From contig JAPEHQ010000011.1 of assembly GCA_027405735.1 (NCBI GenBank), positions 372,001-436,000 on the forward strand: a stretch of 64,000 nt of DNA. Reading direction: 5' to 3'. Position 1 is the first letter of the stretch. Every line of letters starts with the position of its first letter. This document shows positions 24,876 through 34,852 of the stretch, one piece after another. Made by a program: the position numbers and the translations under genes. The DNA is from Mucor racemosus. Taxonomy: Eukaryota; Mucoromycota; Mucoromycetes; Mucorales; Mucoraceae. The notes under the pieces were generated by a model that made no database searches, had not been told where the DNA came from, and saw nothing but the letters and a program-made list of their open reading frames with translations.

Positions 24876-26051
24876 AATCATGATCGATTCGTACAATATA
24901 TTTCGTGTGTATCATATAAACTTCTAAACATCCCTTTTCTTTAAATTTAATATTGCTCCTATCATTGATACAAATTATCAGGGAGGTCGATTTACATAAA
25001 ACTGTAACGGACATGACCCGAAATGGGAATTTTTCCTAATATATTATAAAATAAAACATCAAAGCACACTTGCAACATTCTTTTTTTGTAATTAATATTG
25101 AATAGGGTCCTCAGTTAAAATTACAAGAAAATCATAAACAGAACCATTGTATCTCATGTTGTATGTAAATATCATAATAGTGCCTCGGTAACCAAGGTAG
25201 ATTTACAATATTGATGGGATATGATCATATTATGCCTTTTGTTGATTTTTCTGATATGGATACATTTTGCATGTATTTATAAAATAGATTCTTATTATAA
25301 CATGCAAATAATCTACAGTAATATGATATAAATATAAAATGGACGATCATTTCAATACTTTATTAGTAAATCGATTTTCCCCACCTCCAATTTACCAACT
25401 CCTTAGATTTATTTATGTATGTAATGTATTTTAATGCAGTTCCATGGCTATAATACTATAAACGAAGCATGTGTCTTTTTTTTTTTTTTTTTTTTTTTTC
25501 AAATGCAATTCAGGCAAATTGATTAAATCATTCAACCAGTATTTGAATTACCCTGCATATATACATATTTTCTAGCATTCAATATAAAATACATGCAAAT
25601 AAAATGTGTGTTTACAAAAGTGTGTGTAACCAGCATGCTGATTGTTTGGACATTTCCTTTTGAGATAATGTTAATTCATGAATGTCGATCAAAAACGGTT
25701 TGTATTTATAGCATATCAAAATAAAAACAAAAGTGAGAAAACGGCCTTATTACATCTAATCCAATGATTATTGGTGCATTAAATTAATAACCCTACACAT
25801 CATAAACATACTATACAAACCAATGCATTTTAGCCCGGTTTATTGGGATTATTGATTATAAAATGTAGGTTTACATCACATTTATCTTTGTAGGGGATCC
25901 ATCTTCTCCTAATAGAAAGAGAAAAAGAAGGGGGGAGGTTGAGGAGGGGGAGGTTATAAAGAAGTCTATTTTGTCAACGGAGACAAAGCATCAAAGTAAT
26001 TATCATGTTGAGTTACGCCCACCTGTTTGCTTTTTATTTGTAATACGAGGA

Positions 26052-26053
26052 GG

Positions 26054-26083
<30 letters not shown>
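26052..26083. repeat. G14 run followed by AGG repeats
   Basis: Fourteen G followed by about six AGG units, about 200 bp upstream of the kinase ATG. A C10 run lies at 26121-26130 and could pair with the G run. Confidence 0.9.
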
Positions 26084-26084
<1 letters not shown>

Positions 26085-26154
26085 ATAATAATTATTATTT
26101 TTGATATGATGGTGATGATTCCCCCCCCCCTCCTCTTTTTCATTTCTGTATTAG

Positions 26155-26162
26155 TATAAATA
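26155..26162 (+). promoter_or_regulatory. Candidate TATA box of the kinase gene
   Basis: TATAAATA lies 115 bp upstream of the kinase ATG, with a pyrimidine-rich tract downstream. Position and match to the consensus are the only evidence. Confidence 0.45.
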
Positions 26163-26277
26163 GACTCACATTTACATATGCTTTTTACTTTATTTTTTCA
26201 TCAATTCAATCAAATACCCTCCATCAATACCAAAAAAATAAATTACATATACCCACTAATATCACACGACAATAAAA

Positions 26278-27453
26278 ATGATCGCTAACAATACAATCAC
26301 TTTACCTAATGGCACATTAATCGATAACTTACGCATTGTCGATGTCCTTGGAAAAGGAGCCTATGGTCAAGTTTATCTTGGTAGACATGAAGATAAAAAT
26401 GAGCTTTATGCTATTAAATCTCTTCATCATACAAATAAACAACGAGCACTCGAAAGAATGGAAATTGGACTTCATGCAAGACTTACAGGACATCCAAACA
26501 TCATTCAATTGAAACGAGTCATTCGAGACCAGGAATTGGACTGGACACATGTTGTATTGGAATATGGCCCAGAAGGTGACCTTTTCTCTGCTATTACCGA
26601 AAGAGATTTGTATGCAGGAAATCATCCTCTCATTCGTCGTGTCTTTTTGCAGTTGCTGGATGCTGTTAGTTATTGCCATGATAATCACGTTTATCATCGG
26701 GATCTTAAACCAGAGAATATCTTGGTTTTTGATGGTGGTAGATCTGTCAAATTAGCTGATTTTGGTCTTGCTACAACAAATACAATCTCGCAAGATTATG
26801 GATGTGGCAGTACATTTTATTATTCACCAGGTAAGATATATACATATTGTTTTATTTTATTTTTTTCAATAATACTCATACTTTAGTCTTATTTTAAAGA
26901 ATGTCAAGGTGATTTATTTCAAAATAGTACAGATCATATTGGTTATGCAACAGGTCCAAATGATGTTTGGGCATTAGGTGTCATTTTAATCAATTTAGCT
27001 ACTGGAAGAAATCCTTGGACTCAAGCATCTTTGAAAGATGAAACATTTCGTGCTTATTTGGCTGATCCAGACTTTTTGTTATCCATTTTACCAATCTCTA
27101 AAGAACTAAACCGAATTCTCAAGCGTATCTTTTGTATTGATCCAATGCGTCGTATTCGTTTGCCTGAATTAAAAGAACGTATTCGCAATTGTAAATATTT
27201 TACTCGCACTGCTGAAGTAGATCGTTGGGAACAATGTATTCAAAAATCAACAAGATCTCATCGCAAAAAGCCATCTACTGTTATCGATTTATTGCCACCT
27301 TCGCCACCTGCTACACCTTGTTCTGATCGTTCTAGATCTAGCTCACCTGCTATTTGGCAACAACGTATTGATCATAATATTAATGAAAAACAACAAGAAA
27401 ACGTTATGCCTGATTCAATTCTTACATCTATGCTTACTACATTGGTAGTCTAA
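26278..27453 (+). CDS. Ran1/Pat1-like serine/threonine protein kinase
   Basis: Exons 26278-26830 and 26900-27453 joined over a 69-bp intron; 368 aa. The kinase domain spans roughly residues 18-300 and shows every catalytic motif: glycine loop GKGAYGQV, ATP-binding lysine in YAIKSL, catalytic loop HRDLKPEN, metal-binding DFG (ADFGLATT) and an activation segment with CGSTFYYSPE, where the intron falls inside the APE-like motif. VWALGVILINLATGRNPW is subdomain IX. The CGSTFYYSPE and GRNPW style is typical of fungal Ran1/Pat1/Ksp1-type kinases that control entry into sexual development or nutrient response. The C-terminal 70 residues are proline/serine-rich and probably regulatory. The family call is by motif style; the biological role here is inference. 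Confidence 0.9.
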
Positions 27454-27777
27454 TTATGTTTTCTTTTTTCTTTTTACAATTTATTCATTCATTCATTCAT
27501 TATTTTGCATTATTTCTTTAAGGTTGATCCTTATAAAAATAAGGCACAAACACATTCGCTCTTCATCTTCATCTTCATCTTCAATCTCATCTTTTATGTA
27601 TAATCTATGTATATTTCTTTTTTCCTATAAATTATGTAAAAAGCAAGCAAGTATATGACAAAACATGTTTAATAAAATAATCATTTATGTATATAACTAT
27701 TTATTCATGTATTAATGCTTTGATATGTATATGAAAATCACCATTCCATCCGCCCTATTTACAACTGTACAATGCAA
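27454..27777. other. Convergent 3' region with microsatellites
   Basis: Lies between two converging genes. Contains a short ATTC repeat (about 27481-27500) and a CTTCAT repeat (about 27561-27585). No ORF. Confidence 0.5.
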
Positions 27778-28383
27778 TTACTGCTTTTCGTGTCGGTTTA
27801 GATCTGTTTGATTTCGATAGTTTTGTTGATCATCGTTTTGTTGGGCTTGTTCGGTATCAATTTGTTGAGTTTGTCCTTTTTGTTCAGTTTTGATTTGTTC
27901 AGTTTTGATTTCTCCAGTTTTGATTTCTCCAGTTTTGATTTCTCCAGTTTTGATTTCTCCAGGTTCGGTTTCTTCGTCTTTGATTTCTCCAGTTTTAATT
28001 TCTCCAGGTTCGGTTTCTTCGTCTTTAATTTCTCCAGGTTCGGTTTCTTCGTCTTTGGTTTTAATTTGTTGCTCTGGCTGTCGCTCTGCTTCTTCCAATT
28101 GCTGCTTTAATTTTTCTGCCTCTTCCAATCGCTTCTTCTTTGATCTACGAGGCCTGTGTCTTGCACGACGTCGCCTTCTTTTTGCCTGCTCTAAATTTAT
28201 TTTAATGAGAACATTGTTTCAGTTAATTTTATATTTACACATTCACGTACTTCTTGTAGGTTGTTGTTGTTGTGCTCCGTTATTTTGTCGGTTTTCGTTT
28301 TTATTTTGCGTTATTCTACCAAAACTAACCGAGTGAATCCAATCTTCTATCTTTTTGCGTTGCTCAGCGGTCAAGTACGCCAT
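27778..28383 (-). CDS. Repetitive charged protein with arginine-rich stretch, unknown function
   Basis: Exons 28383-28251 and 28190-27778 joined over a 60-bp intron (GTACGT donor, TTTAG acceptor); 181 aa. The start MAYLTAEQRKKIEDWIHSV is an ordered helical segment. A strongly basic block (QAKRRRRRARHRPRRSKKKR) directly after the splice junction resembles a nuclear-localisation or nucleic-acid-binding region. This passes into a heptad-like helix (EEAEKLKQQLEEAERQ) and then an acidic tandem repeat with units KDEETEPGEI and KTGEI, followed by a Q/N-rich tail. No domain is recognised. The ATG chosen is the first in frame and is preceded by an A-rich leader. The reading frame is supported by the clean intron and biased composition rather than by homology. 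Confidence 0.62.
27885..28056 (-). repeat. In-gene tandem repeat encoding KTGEI / KDEETEPGEI
   Basis: About 170 bp of 15-nt units (ATTTCTCCAGTTTTG on the plus strand) interleaved with a 30-nt unit that adds an acidic TEPGEI segment. Units differ by only one or a few bases, so length variation by slippage is likely. Confidence 0.85.
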
Positions 28384-30382
28384 TTTTTTACATGTACATG
28401 AGTGAAGCAAAGCAAAGCAAATAGGAAAGATAAAACAAGAAAATTCGAGTTAATTAGAATAAAGGTCCAAATTTATTAGAATGGGGTTTCCGATTCGACG
28501 AAATACTCATCAGGAAACAAATGTTACATTCGTCTCCTTGAAAAAATACTTGAATTGTAGCGCCGTTGATTTCGCGAAGAAATACTATTCCTTTTCTCAA
28601 AATGAATGATTTTATTCAAGCCATTTTACTGCCACAAAAACTTCAAAAGAGCTTGCCAACAATCAACAAACACGCCAAATTACAGTGGTGAAGTGAATTC
28701 AGTTGATGAAAACCGTACTAATCTATTTTTAAAAGAGATTGATCTGATGGGTTCCTCTCGTACCAATGTCAATCACTTTGGAAAAAGGTGTTTCTTTGTG
28801 CCTAACATAAAAGAAGCGGGTACATTGTGCATTCGGCCCTAAACACCACGGCAAAGTATATTTTATGCAACTTCTGAAATACGAACAAGAACAGAAACCA
28901 AAAGTAGACAAGATAAAAGCTGAGCATGCAACTGCTGTAATTGTCCAAAAGATCCCTAAGGCCAAGACACTTGCCGTACCTTTTGTCGCAAAGGTAGTAG
29001 TGATGGAAGTGGTTAAGCTTTTGAAATGGTTTGCACTCTTGATGAGGCTCTCAATATATATATTTTTTAATAAACAACATGTAAGTATATAACCAAAACA
29101 CAAAAAAGTGTAAAATTATTTACAGATAATACCGTACAATACCGATAGAATATCTCTTTGAGTTGTTGTATGGCATTTGTTTCATTAAATAAAGTCAACT
29201 TTTGGCTGATTCCGCCATTTTCGACGGTTTAACCCACTTGAAAATATGTGTTGCTAACGTTCAAATTGATATACAGTTGCCCTATCTGGCTCCAAGTTAG
29301 TGGGAATCGATAATGGCATCAAGGAGATAATTTCTGTGCTCTAGCTCAATTTTTATTTTCACCTCCAAAAAATCGTGGATTTGGCCTTATGATAGTGCAT
29401 CAAAATCGTCAAAATTGCTTTATTGTTGGATTTGACCTAAAAAATGCGACTTTCTACTATGGTTAATATTAGATCAAAATGATTGCCCTGAACCACTTTT
29501 TGACACAGTGGGTTAATATCGCGTTTCGGTTAAATAGATTTTGAGCATTTTCCGGTGTAACTGATTTTGAGGTTTTCTGATTTTTATTCATTTTTCATGG
29601 AGTCTTTAGCTATAAAATTTGTATCATCGTATAGAGTGTTAAAAAATACATTGATTATAATAGATCGACACCGAAGGTATAAATAATAATTTGGGGAGAT
29701 ATCTTGCTTTAAAGAATAGATTTTTTTCAAAAACATGAAAAATGGTGTTCTGGGAAGCACATTTTTTTTATTATTTTGTGCGATTTTAAGGTCCGCTCAA
29801 GTCAAAAGTGCACCCGCTGTTTTGGCTATTTTTTAGACGAAAAGGACAGCTTTGAGATTATATAACTTACTCGATGCACAAGATAAAAAAGTACGACAAG
29901 TTTCAACCAAATATGCTGCTTCTTGGCTTCCCAATGATAGCACTTTTATATTTTTAGCCTGTATATTTATTGCACACTCCCATTTTGAAAATCACTTTTC
30001 TGATAAAAATCAAAAAAGTGGTTGCCGTCATTTGATGTCAATTCTAAAAGTATAAAAAGCTGCTTAAAACTATGCAATTATGGCAAAAAAAAAATACTTT
30101 CGAGTCTAATTTATTATCTCATAGTATTAATTTTTCTCTTTTAGAGAATTAGACTTGATTTTTGTGCGATTTTTGCTTACTTTTCTAGCTAGTCGTGGTC
30201 GCGCTTGCATTGATTTTTTGGAATAAAATGCTAGATTATTTTACACTTTTAAAGTTGTTTGTTTGACTTTTTGATTGTTATTAGATGAATTATACTGCAG
30301 CTAATACTATCTTTATTTATTTAAATGTGATTTTTGTCGGTGATAACTATTTCTATATGCAAAGAAGCCATTCGATTGAAAA
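28384..30382. other. Intergenic 2-kb, only broken coding remnants
   Basis: No gene supported. Plus-strand frames at 28606-28842 and 28865-29092 have protein-like composition but are separated by stops and match no domain I recognise; they may be remnants. The rest, to 30300, is AT-rich with several T runs. Confidence 0.4.
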
Positions 30383-32218
30383 TCAGGCATCATTTCGTTC
30401 GTGCAAATGTGAAAGAAGAGCTCTTCTTTGATCCAACTTCCAATCTCCTATATTTTCGATCGAGGTTTCAATGCCTAAATCTATGTCAATCACCAATGCT
30501 CCCAGATCAAGCTTCAACTGTTTCAATGATTTACATTCAATGACAATCTTTGGCCATTGTTTAATATTCTGCTGGTAATCCTTTTTAGAGATTTGTTTGC
30601 GGCGAGACGGTGTACCGATTTTAAGAACAAAGTAATGAGTTTGCTTAATAGACGATTGTCTTATTTGCAAGAACATCAGTTGGTATTTGTCCAGTATGAT
30701 ACGCTTCTGCATCCATTTGAGAGCGCCAATAACCTTTTGATATTCTGGGCCAAACCAAAGCCAGGCGTTTTCAGTTGCTAGAATTGACAAAGTTGAGAGT
30801 TTGCTCTGAGGCATGATGATATGATGGTCTTGGTGGCACTTGGGATCCAGAAGGCAGGTTTCGAGGGTCAAATGTTCCAAATGGGTAGCAATCTTACTCA
30901 GGGTAGGAATTACTTCTTCATCAACAATGGCACCACTCAAGGACAGGCTATGCAATTGCCTCAGAACCAAACTATTGACCAGTGAAGGCTGATATTCAAC
31001 GTAGGCACTCATAAATCCCAATTTTTCGATTTGTGGAGTTGTATGCAACAGCTTTAAAAACGATGATGTGTCTTCTTCAGCCCCAAAGTAGATGATGTCC
31101 AAATAGCATACTCCACCAATAGCTGTGATTATTTCTGATAATGATGCATATCTTGAGATTTCCATTGAAAATTCTGAGGTTCCATTAAGTCTGGTCGCAT
31201 CTACTGATATTATGATGCCTTCGTAGTGAGCGCTTGGCCTGATAGCAATCTTGTTTCTTCTACTCTTCATTGTCGATGCATAACTCTTGAACACCTCCAT
31301 ATCCGGCATATACCAAGTATGCAAAGTTACATAGTCCAATTCCTTGATCGCTTTTAAGATGCGTGGAACAGAGCCTTCAGTGCTTGAGTAGTTCCCGATA
31401 GTAGTACAACGTGAATTTGGATATTTGTATAAAAGATACTCTATGATTTCAGGAATGCTCTCTCCACCGAGGTTTAAAACACAAGCCCTATGTGATTGTT
31501 CTACATTCCTCTTTGCCCATTCTTTCAATTCGGCTGTTTCCATCAAGACATTACGTTCCCACTCTACTTCAAGTTCAAGGGTCAATAGGCGAGGGCATTT
31601 TCTGAGGATGTTTTCCAATTCCATTAAATCATTGATTCCTCTGTAAAATTCCAATGACAGCTCATTCAGGTTTTCAAATTCGTTCAAGCGATCCAAAATA
31701 GATATCATCGCTTCGCTATCATTTCGAGAAATCGTCAGATGCAATTGTACTAATGATTTTCTAAAGTAAAGGAATGTCGCAGCATGAGTGTCTGTAAATT
31801 CGTATGGTGGGTGTGGTAATGATTCGAGCTTGCTAAATTCCTTATCTGAATTGCGTGCAATCTCAAGCAAATACCTAAGCAATTCTTTACTTATTTCACC
31901 TTCTATTTTCCTGATATTTGGAGTGAATGCCAATTCAAATAAATGCTTTTCGAATCCCAGCTCTGTTGTATGAAGGCGGTAAAAGTACATCTCGTTTATT
32001 GATTGACCTAATGAGGGTCTCTTGACTAGGTGATTGTAGAATTTGGTGATAGTTTCCCCCTTGATGAATACTAATTTCTGGCTGAACATGGCTCTTTCAA
32101 CAAGAGGATCCCAAGCTTTGCAAACCAGACGACATTCTGCTAATGCCTTTACATTTCCTACTTGATAGAACACAATGGACCAAACTTCCAAAGGTAATTT
32201 ATGCCAAGGAATTGACAT
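30383..32218 (-). CDS. Large F-box protein with leucine-rich-repeat-like region
   Basis: Single exon, 611 aa, ATG at 32218. Residues 6-40 form an F-box (LPLEVWSIVFYQV...ALAECRLVCKAWDPLVE) that would bind Skp1 in an SCF ubiquitin ligase. The remainder has irregular leucine-rich repeats, visible as repeated L-x-x-L-x-L patterns (LNELSLEFY, LLTLELEVEW, LHSLSLSGA, LEHLTLETC, LKQLKLDLG), the likely substrate-binding part. F-box/LRR genes of this layout form large families in Mucoromycota. No intron, frameshift or signal peptide. The substrate is unknown. Confidence 0.88.
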   Translation of the reverse strand: MSIPWHKLPLEVWSIVFYQVGNVKALAECRLVCKAWDPLVERAMFSQKLVFIKGETITKFYNHLVKRPSLGQSINEMYFYRLHTTELGFEKHLFELAFTPNIRKIEGEISKELLRYLLEIARNSDKEFSKLESLPHPPYEFTDTHAATFLYFRKSLVQLHLTISRNDSEAMISILDRLNEFENLNELSLEFYRGINDLMELENILRKCPRLLTLELEVEWERNVLMETAELKEWAKRNVEQSHRACVLNLGGESIPEIIEYLLYKYPNSRCTTIGNYSSTEGSVPRILKAIKELDYVTLHTWYMPDMEVFKSYASTMKSRRNKIAIRPSAHYEGIIISVDATRLNGTSEFSMEISRYASLSEIITAIGGVCYLDIIYFGAEEDTSSFLKLLHTTPQIEKLGFMSAYVEYQPSLVNSLVLRQLHSLSLSGAIVDEEVIPTLSKIATHLEHLTLETCLLDPKCHQDHHIIMPQSKLSTLSILATENAWLWFGPEYQKVIGALKWMQKRIILDKYQLMFLQIRQSSIKQTHYFVLKIGTPSRRKQISKKDYQQNIKQWPKIVIECKSLKQLKLDLGALVIDIDLGIETSIENIGDWKLDQRRALLSHLHERNDA

Positions 32219-33224
32219 GCCTTTGTATATGTATAATGAAAAGGAAAATGAAAAAAGAAAAGTTTATGCGTTGAAATAAAATAAAGACAAATCTTTGTTC
32301 TCACGTTCCACGTAAATCAAGTTTTTGATGCGTTTGATATTTTGATGGAGCAAGCTGACATGACTAGCCAATATCCATATCTCCTCCCTATGAGGAGCCC
32401 TCAAAGGCACAAAAGTTGCCAAATGTATTCAAAGCATCTAGTATATCTCAAGAAAGCAAAGCTACAGGCTCGGTCACCACTATTATGATATATTTTTTTG
32501 GAGTTTTTCTATCTGGCATGATTCATGCACATGATACCTTTGCGTTGTTAGACTCTAGATAATGTTTATGCCATGAAGACTTTCTTAAATTGGATGTATT
32601 ATAATTGCGGATGAAAGTACTACAGTTTTTAATGACACAATTTCATTCACTGACCTACATTTTACTGAAGATGCTACACTTTGACACTAATGCGTATTGA
32701 AATGGTGGCTGCTGGTGATGTGCGTATCTGCAATGCCTTTGACAGTGCGCTTTCATTCATGTCTTCATTGCGTTACTGGATGACTTTCAACATTGAGAGA
32801 TCAGTATAGAGCTCCAGCCGATGTGTTATATGCGTATCAGGTTCTATGGGTACATATTAGTCTCATGTCTTGAGAGATCCTGGATAATTGGATCACTCGA
32901 AATAAAGTCAAAAATGATCTATCAGAATTAGGAATTACTGAATTACCAATTCAGGACATCTGCCAAACTATGGTGTTATACATGCAAATCAAACAAAGTT
33001 ACATTCCATCCATCTATCATCATGCTATTATTGAATCGTAGAAGCATGATTCCAGTATATCCACATAATATTCATATGTTCATTCTAATTATATTATCAT
33101 CCACATTTAATACAATCATTCAATTAATATATAGACCCTCTCTATAAACTCATAATAAAACGATACTTTTTTATTTGATTAGTTTTATACGTTTTACCTT
33201 TCGATAAATGAAAAAATACGTAAA
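32219..33224. other. Intergenic, no gene seen
   Basis: About 1 kb upstream of the F-box gene; the minus-strand promoter lies near 32219-32300. No other feature recognised before repeat R1. Confidence 0.5.
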
Positions 33225-34355
33225 ATTCACTACTTTTTCCTTGAAAACAGGGTATTACTTTTCATCCCTGCTCTACTTTTTTTTTCACTTAATAACACCA
33301 AGAAAAAATTATACGTCAATGTACCTGAGATGTTCAGCTTTAATTCAAAAATAAGTATCCAGAAATATCCTATTTTTTGCAGTTGGTATTAATTTTTCAG
33401 TGCTAATGTTTCAAATTTTTACGCGTATTTCACTATTAAAATTAAAAACTTTGAGGCTCCATATCTCCAAGAAACATTAAGCTATACTAACACTCTTTAA
33501 TAATAAAACTTACTTGTTTTGAGGTGCTCTATAACATAGTTTAGTTTAAAAAAATTCTGAACACTTTTATTTTTTTTCATTTTTTTGACATTTTTTGCAG
33601 TAGATTTCAAAATATTCGTTAAATTGAGTAACGTTTTTTTTACATTTATGTGATTCATCTTGCTGATCTCTCTTAGGCCCAATTTAATTTTTTTAAAAAT
33701 ATTGATTTTTCGTGGAGATATTCTCAAAAATGTGTACAAAGAGATACCTTCGTTTCTAACCTCGATTTCCCCTTGTATACCCTCGTCCCAAATTCTGAAT
33801 TTCAAAAAAAATTGGACAAAAATATCGTTTTCTCTACGAAAAATGTAGCTAAAAGGTTAAATAATAGCTCGATCAATAGGTAATTTTGCTAAATATTATT
33901 TCCATCATTTAAATTTGAAATATGCTTATAAAAAGTGTTCTGTATCGTAAAAAAACCTTCAAAATTTCAATTGCATTTTGCGCAAAATTTTACGTGAAAC
34001 ATTTTTTTAAATTTTATTTAGATGGATGCAGAATTTAAAACTGTACAAAAACCATTTAATACGCTAGGTTTACTTATTTTGCAGTTCATGAACATTTAAA
34101 CAATCTTGTTTTTTGAATCATTTTTCGTTCATTTTTTTTCAAATAAATTTTGGAAGCCCGTTACTATAGAGCTTAAGCTGTGGTAAGAACTATTATTTGG
34201 ATTATCTCGACGAAAAATCAATATTTTTTGCTGAAATAAAAAACACAGAATAGCGTAGAGTTAGACCTATCTTGTGAATACAAAAATGTAAGCCTCAATT
34301 TAGGTGCTCAATTTTTTATAATCAATTTCAGATCAATCTTGCACAGTTTTGGTCA
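33225..34355 (-). repeat. Repeat family R, copy R1
   Basis: About 1.13 kb, nearly identical to R2 at 45090-46290 in the same orientation, with only scattered substitutions. It carries a 102-codon minus-strand frame (33497-33805) also present in R2, but the frame is broken in R3, so coding is not supported. Begins near the TTCACTACTTTTTCC block and ends near CTTGCACAGTTTTGGTCAAT. No terminal repeats were recognised. Confidence 0.8.
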
Positions 34356-34590
34356 ATTTCTGGTATTAATATTTCTATTTTCCAGGAGATATCAAAGGAT
34401 CATGGAGTAAAATTACATGTCCGTTAAAGATTTTACGTGATTCAACTTAATGTTGGGCAAAGCCATTCGAAAAACATTTAAAAACAATCTGAAACCTACT
34501 TTTTAGAACTGTAAAAAATCTATAACAAAAACCCTCCTATCTCAGCAAATTTTGAATTTAATTACTTCCAGCTTTACATAAGAGTAGGGG

Positions 34591-34817
34591 TGAGAGTTAT
34601 ATGTAGATAACGATTATTTCCAATACAAATAAAATAAAGACTACAAGCGATTATATCACGGAGAACGTAGGGTCTTTATTATTAAGTTAAAAAGGAAGCC
34701 AGGAGCCATCAGGTCCTGGATTCTAAAAGTATTTATACCATTTCAATTCCATTTGGATGTCAGGTTCAATATGGGATTGAAATGAGATTTAACATAAGTA
34801 ATAGGCAAAAACCTACA
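34591..34817 (-). repeat. 3' LTR of the chromovirus
   Basis: 227 bp, TG..CA ends, one substitution relative to the 5' LTR (G versus A in the AACATAAGTAATAGG block near 34797). Confidence 0.96.
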
Positions 34818-34829
34818 TTCTCCCCCACC
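34818..34829 (-). promoter_or_regulatory. Polypurine tract
   Basis: GGTGGGGGAGAA on the minus strand directly abuts the 3' LTR, the expected plus-strand DNA primer site. Confidence 0.85.
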
Positions 34830-34852
34830 AAACTCGTCTACAGTTGTTAGTT

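Larger units (their letters stand above)
21998..26277. other. 4.3-kb gene-poor interval with homopolymers
   Basis: No gene I can support. Two ORFs were considered: a 161-codon minus frame at 23996-24481 without a recognisable domain, and a 73-codon minus frame at 22638-22859 with a faint resemblance to the zinc-binding end of an integrase. Striking composition features are a T run at 24711-24729, an A run of about 28 at 24844-24871, a T run at 25478-25499 and a G/C-rich block near 26050-26130. The left end probably holds the AP180 terminator and the right end the kinase promoter. Confidence 0.45.

Noticed and set aside
28606..29103. Overlapping ORFs on both strands
   Set aside because: Frames are broken by stops and both strands appear open; nothing matches a known family.
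33497..33805. 102-codon minus-strand frame in R1, repeated in R2 at 45428-45736, as a conserved small protein
   Set aside because: The same frame is interrupted by a stop soon after the GIQGK position in R3, and the two intact versions are simply near-identical DNA copies, so conservation of the frame is not evidence of coding.
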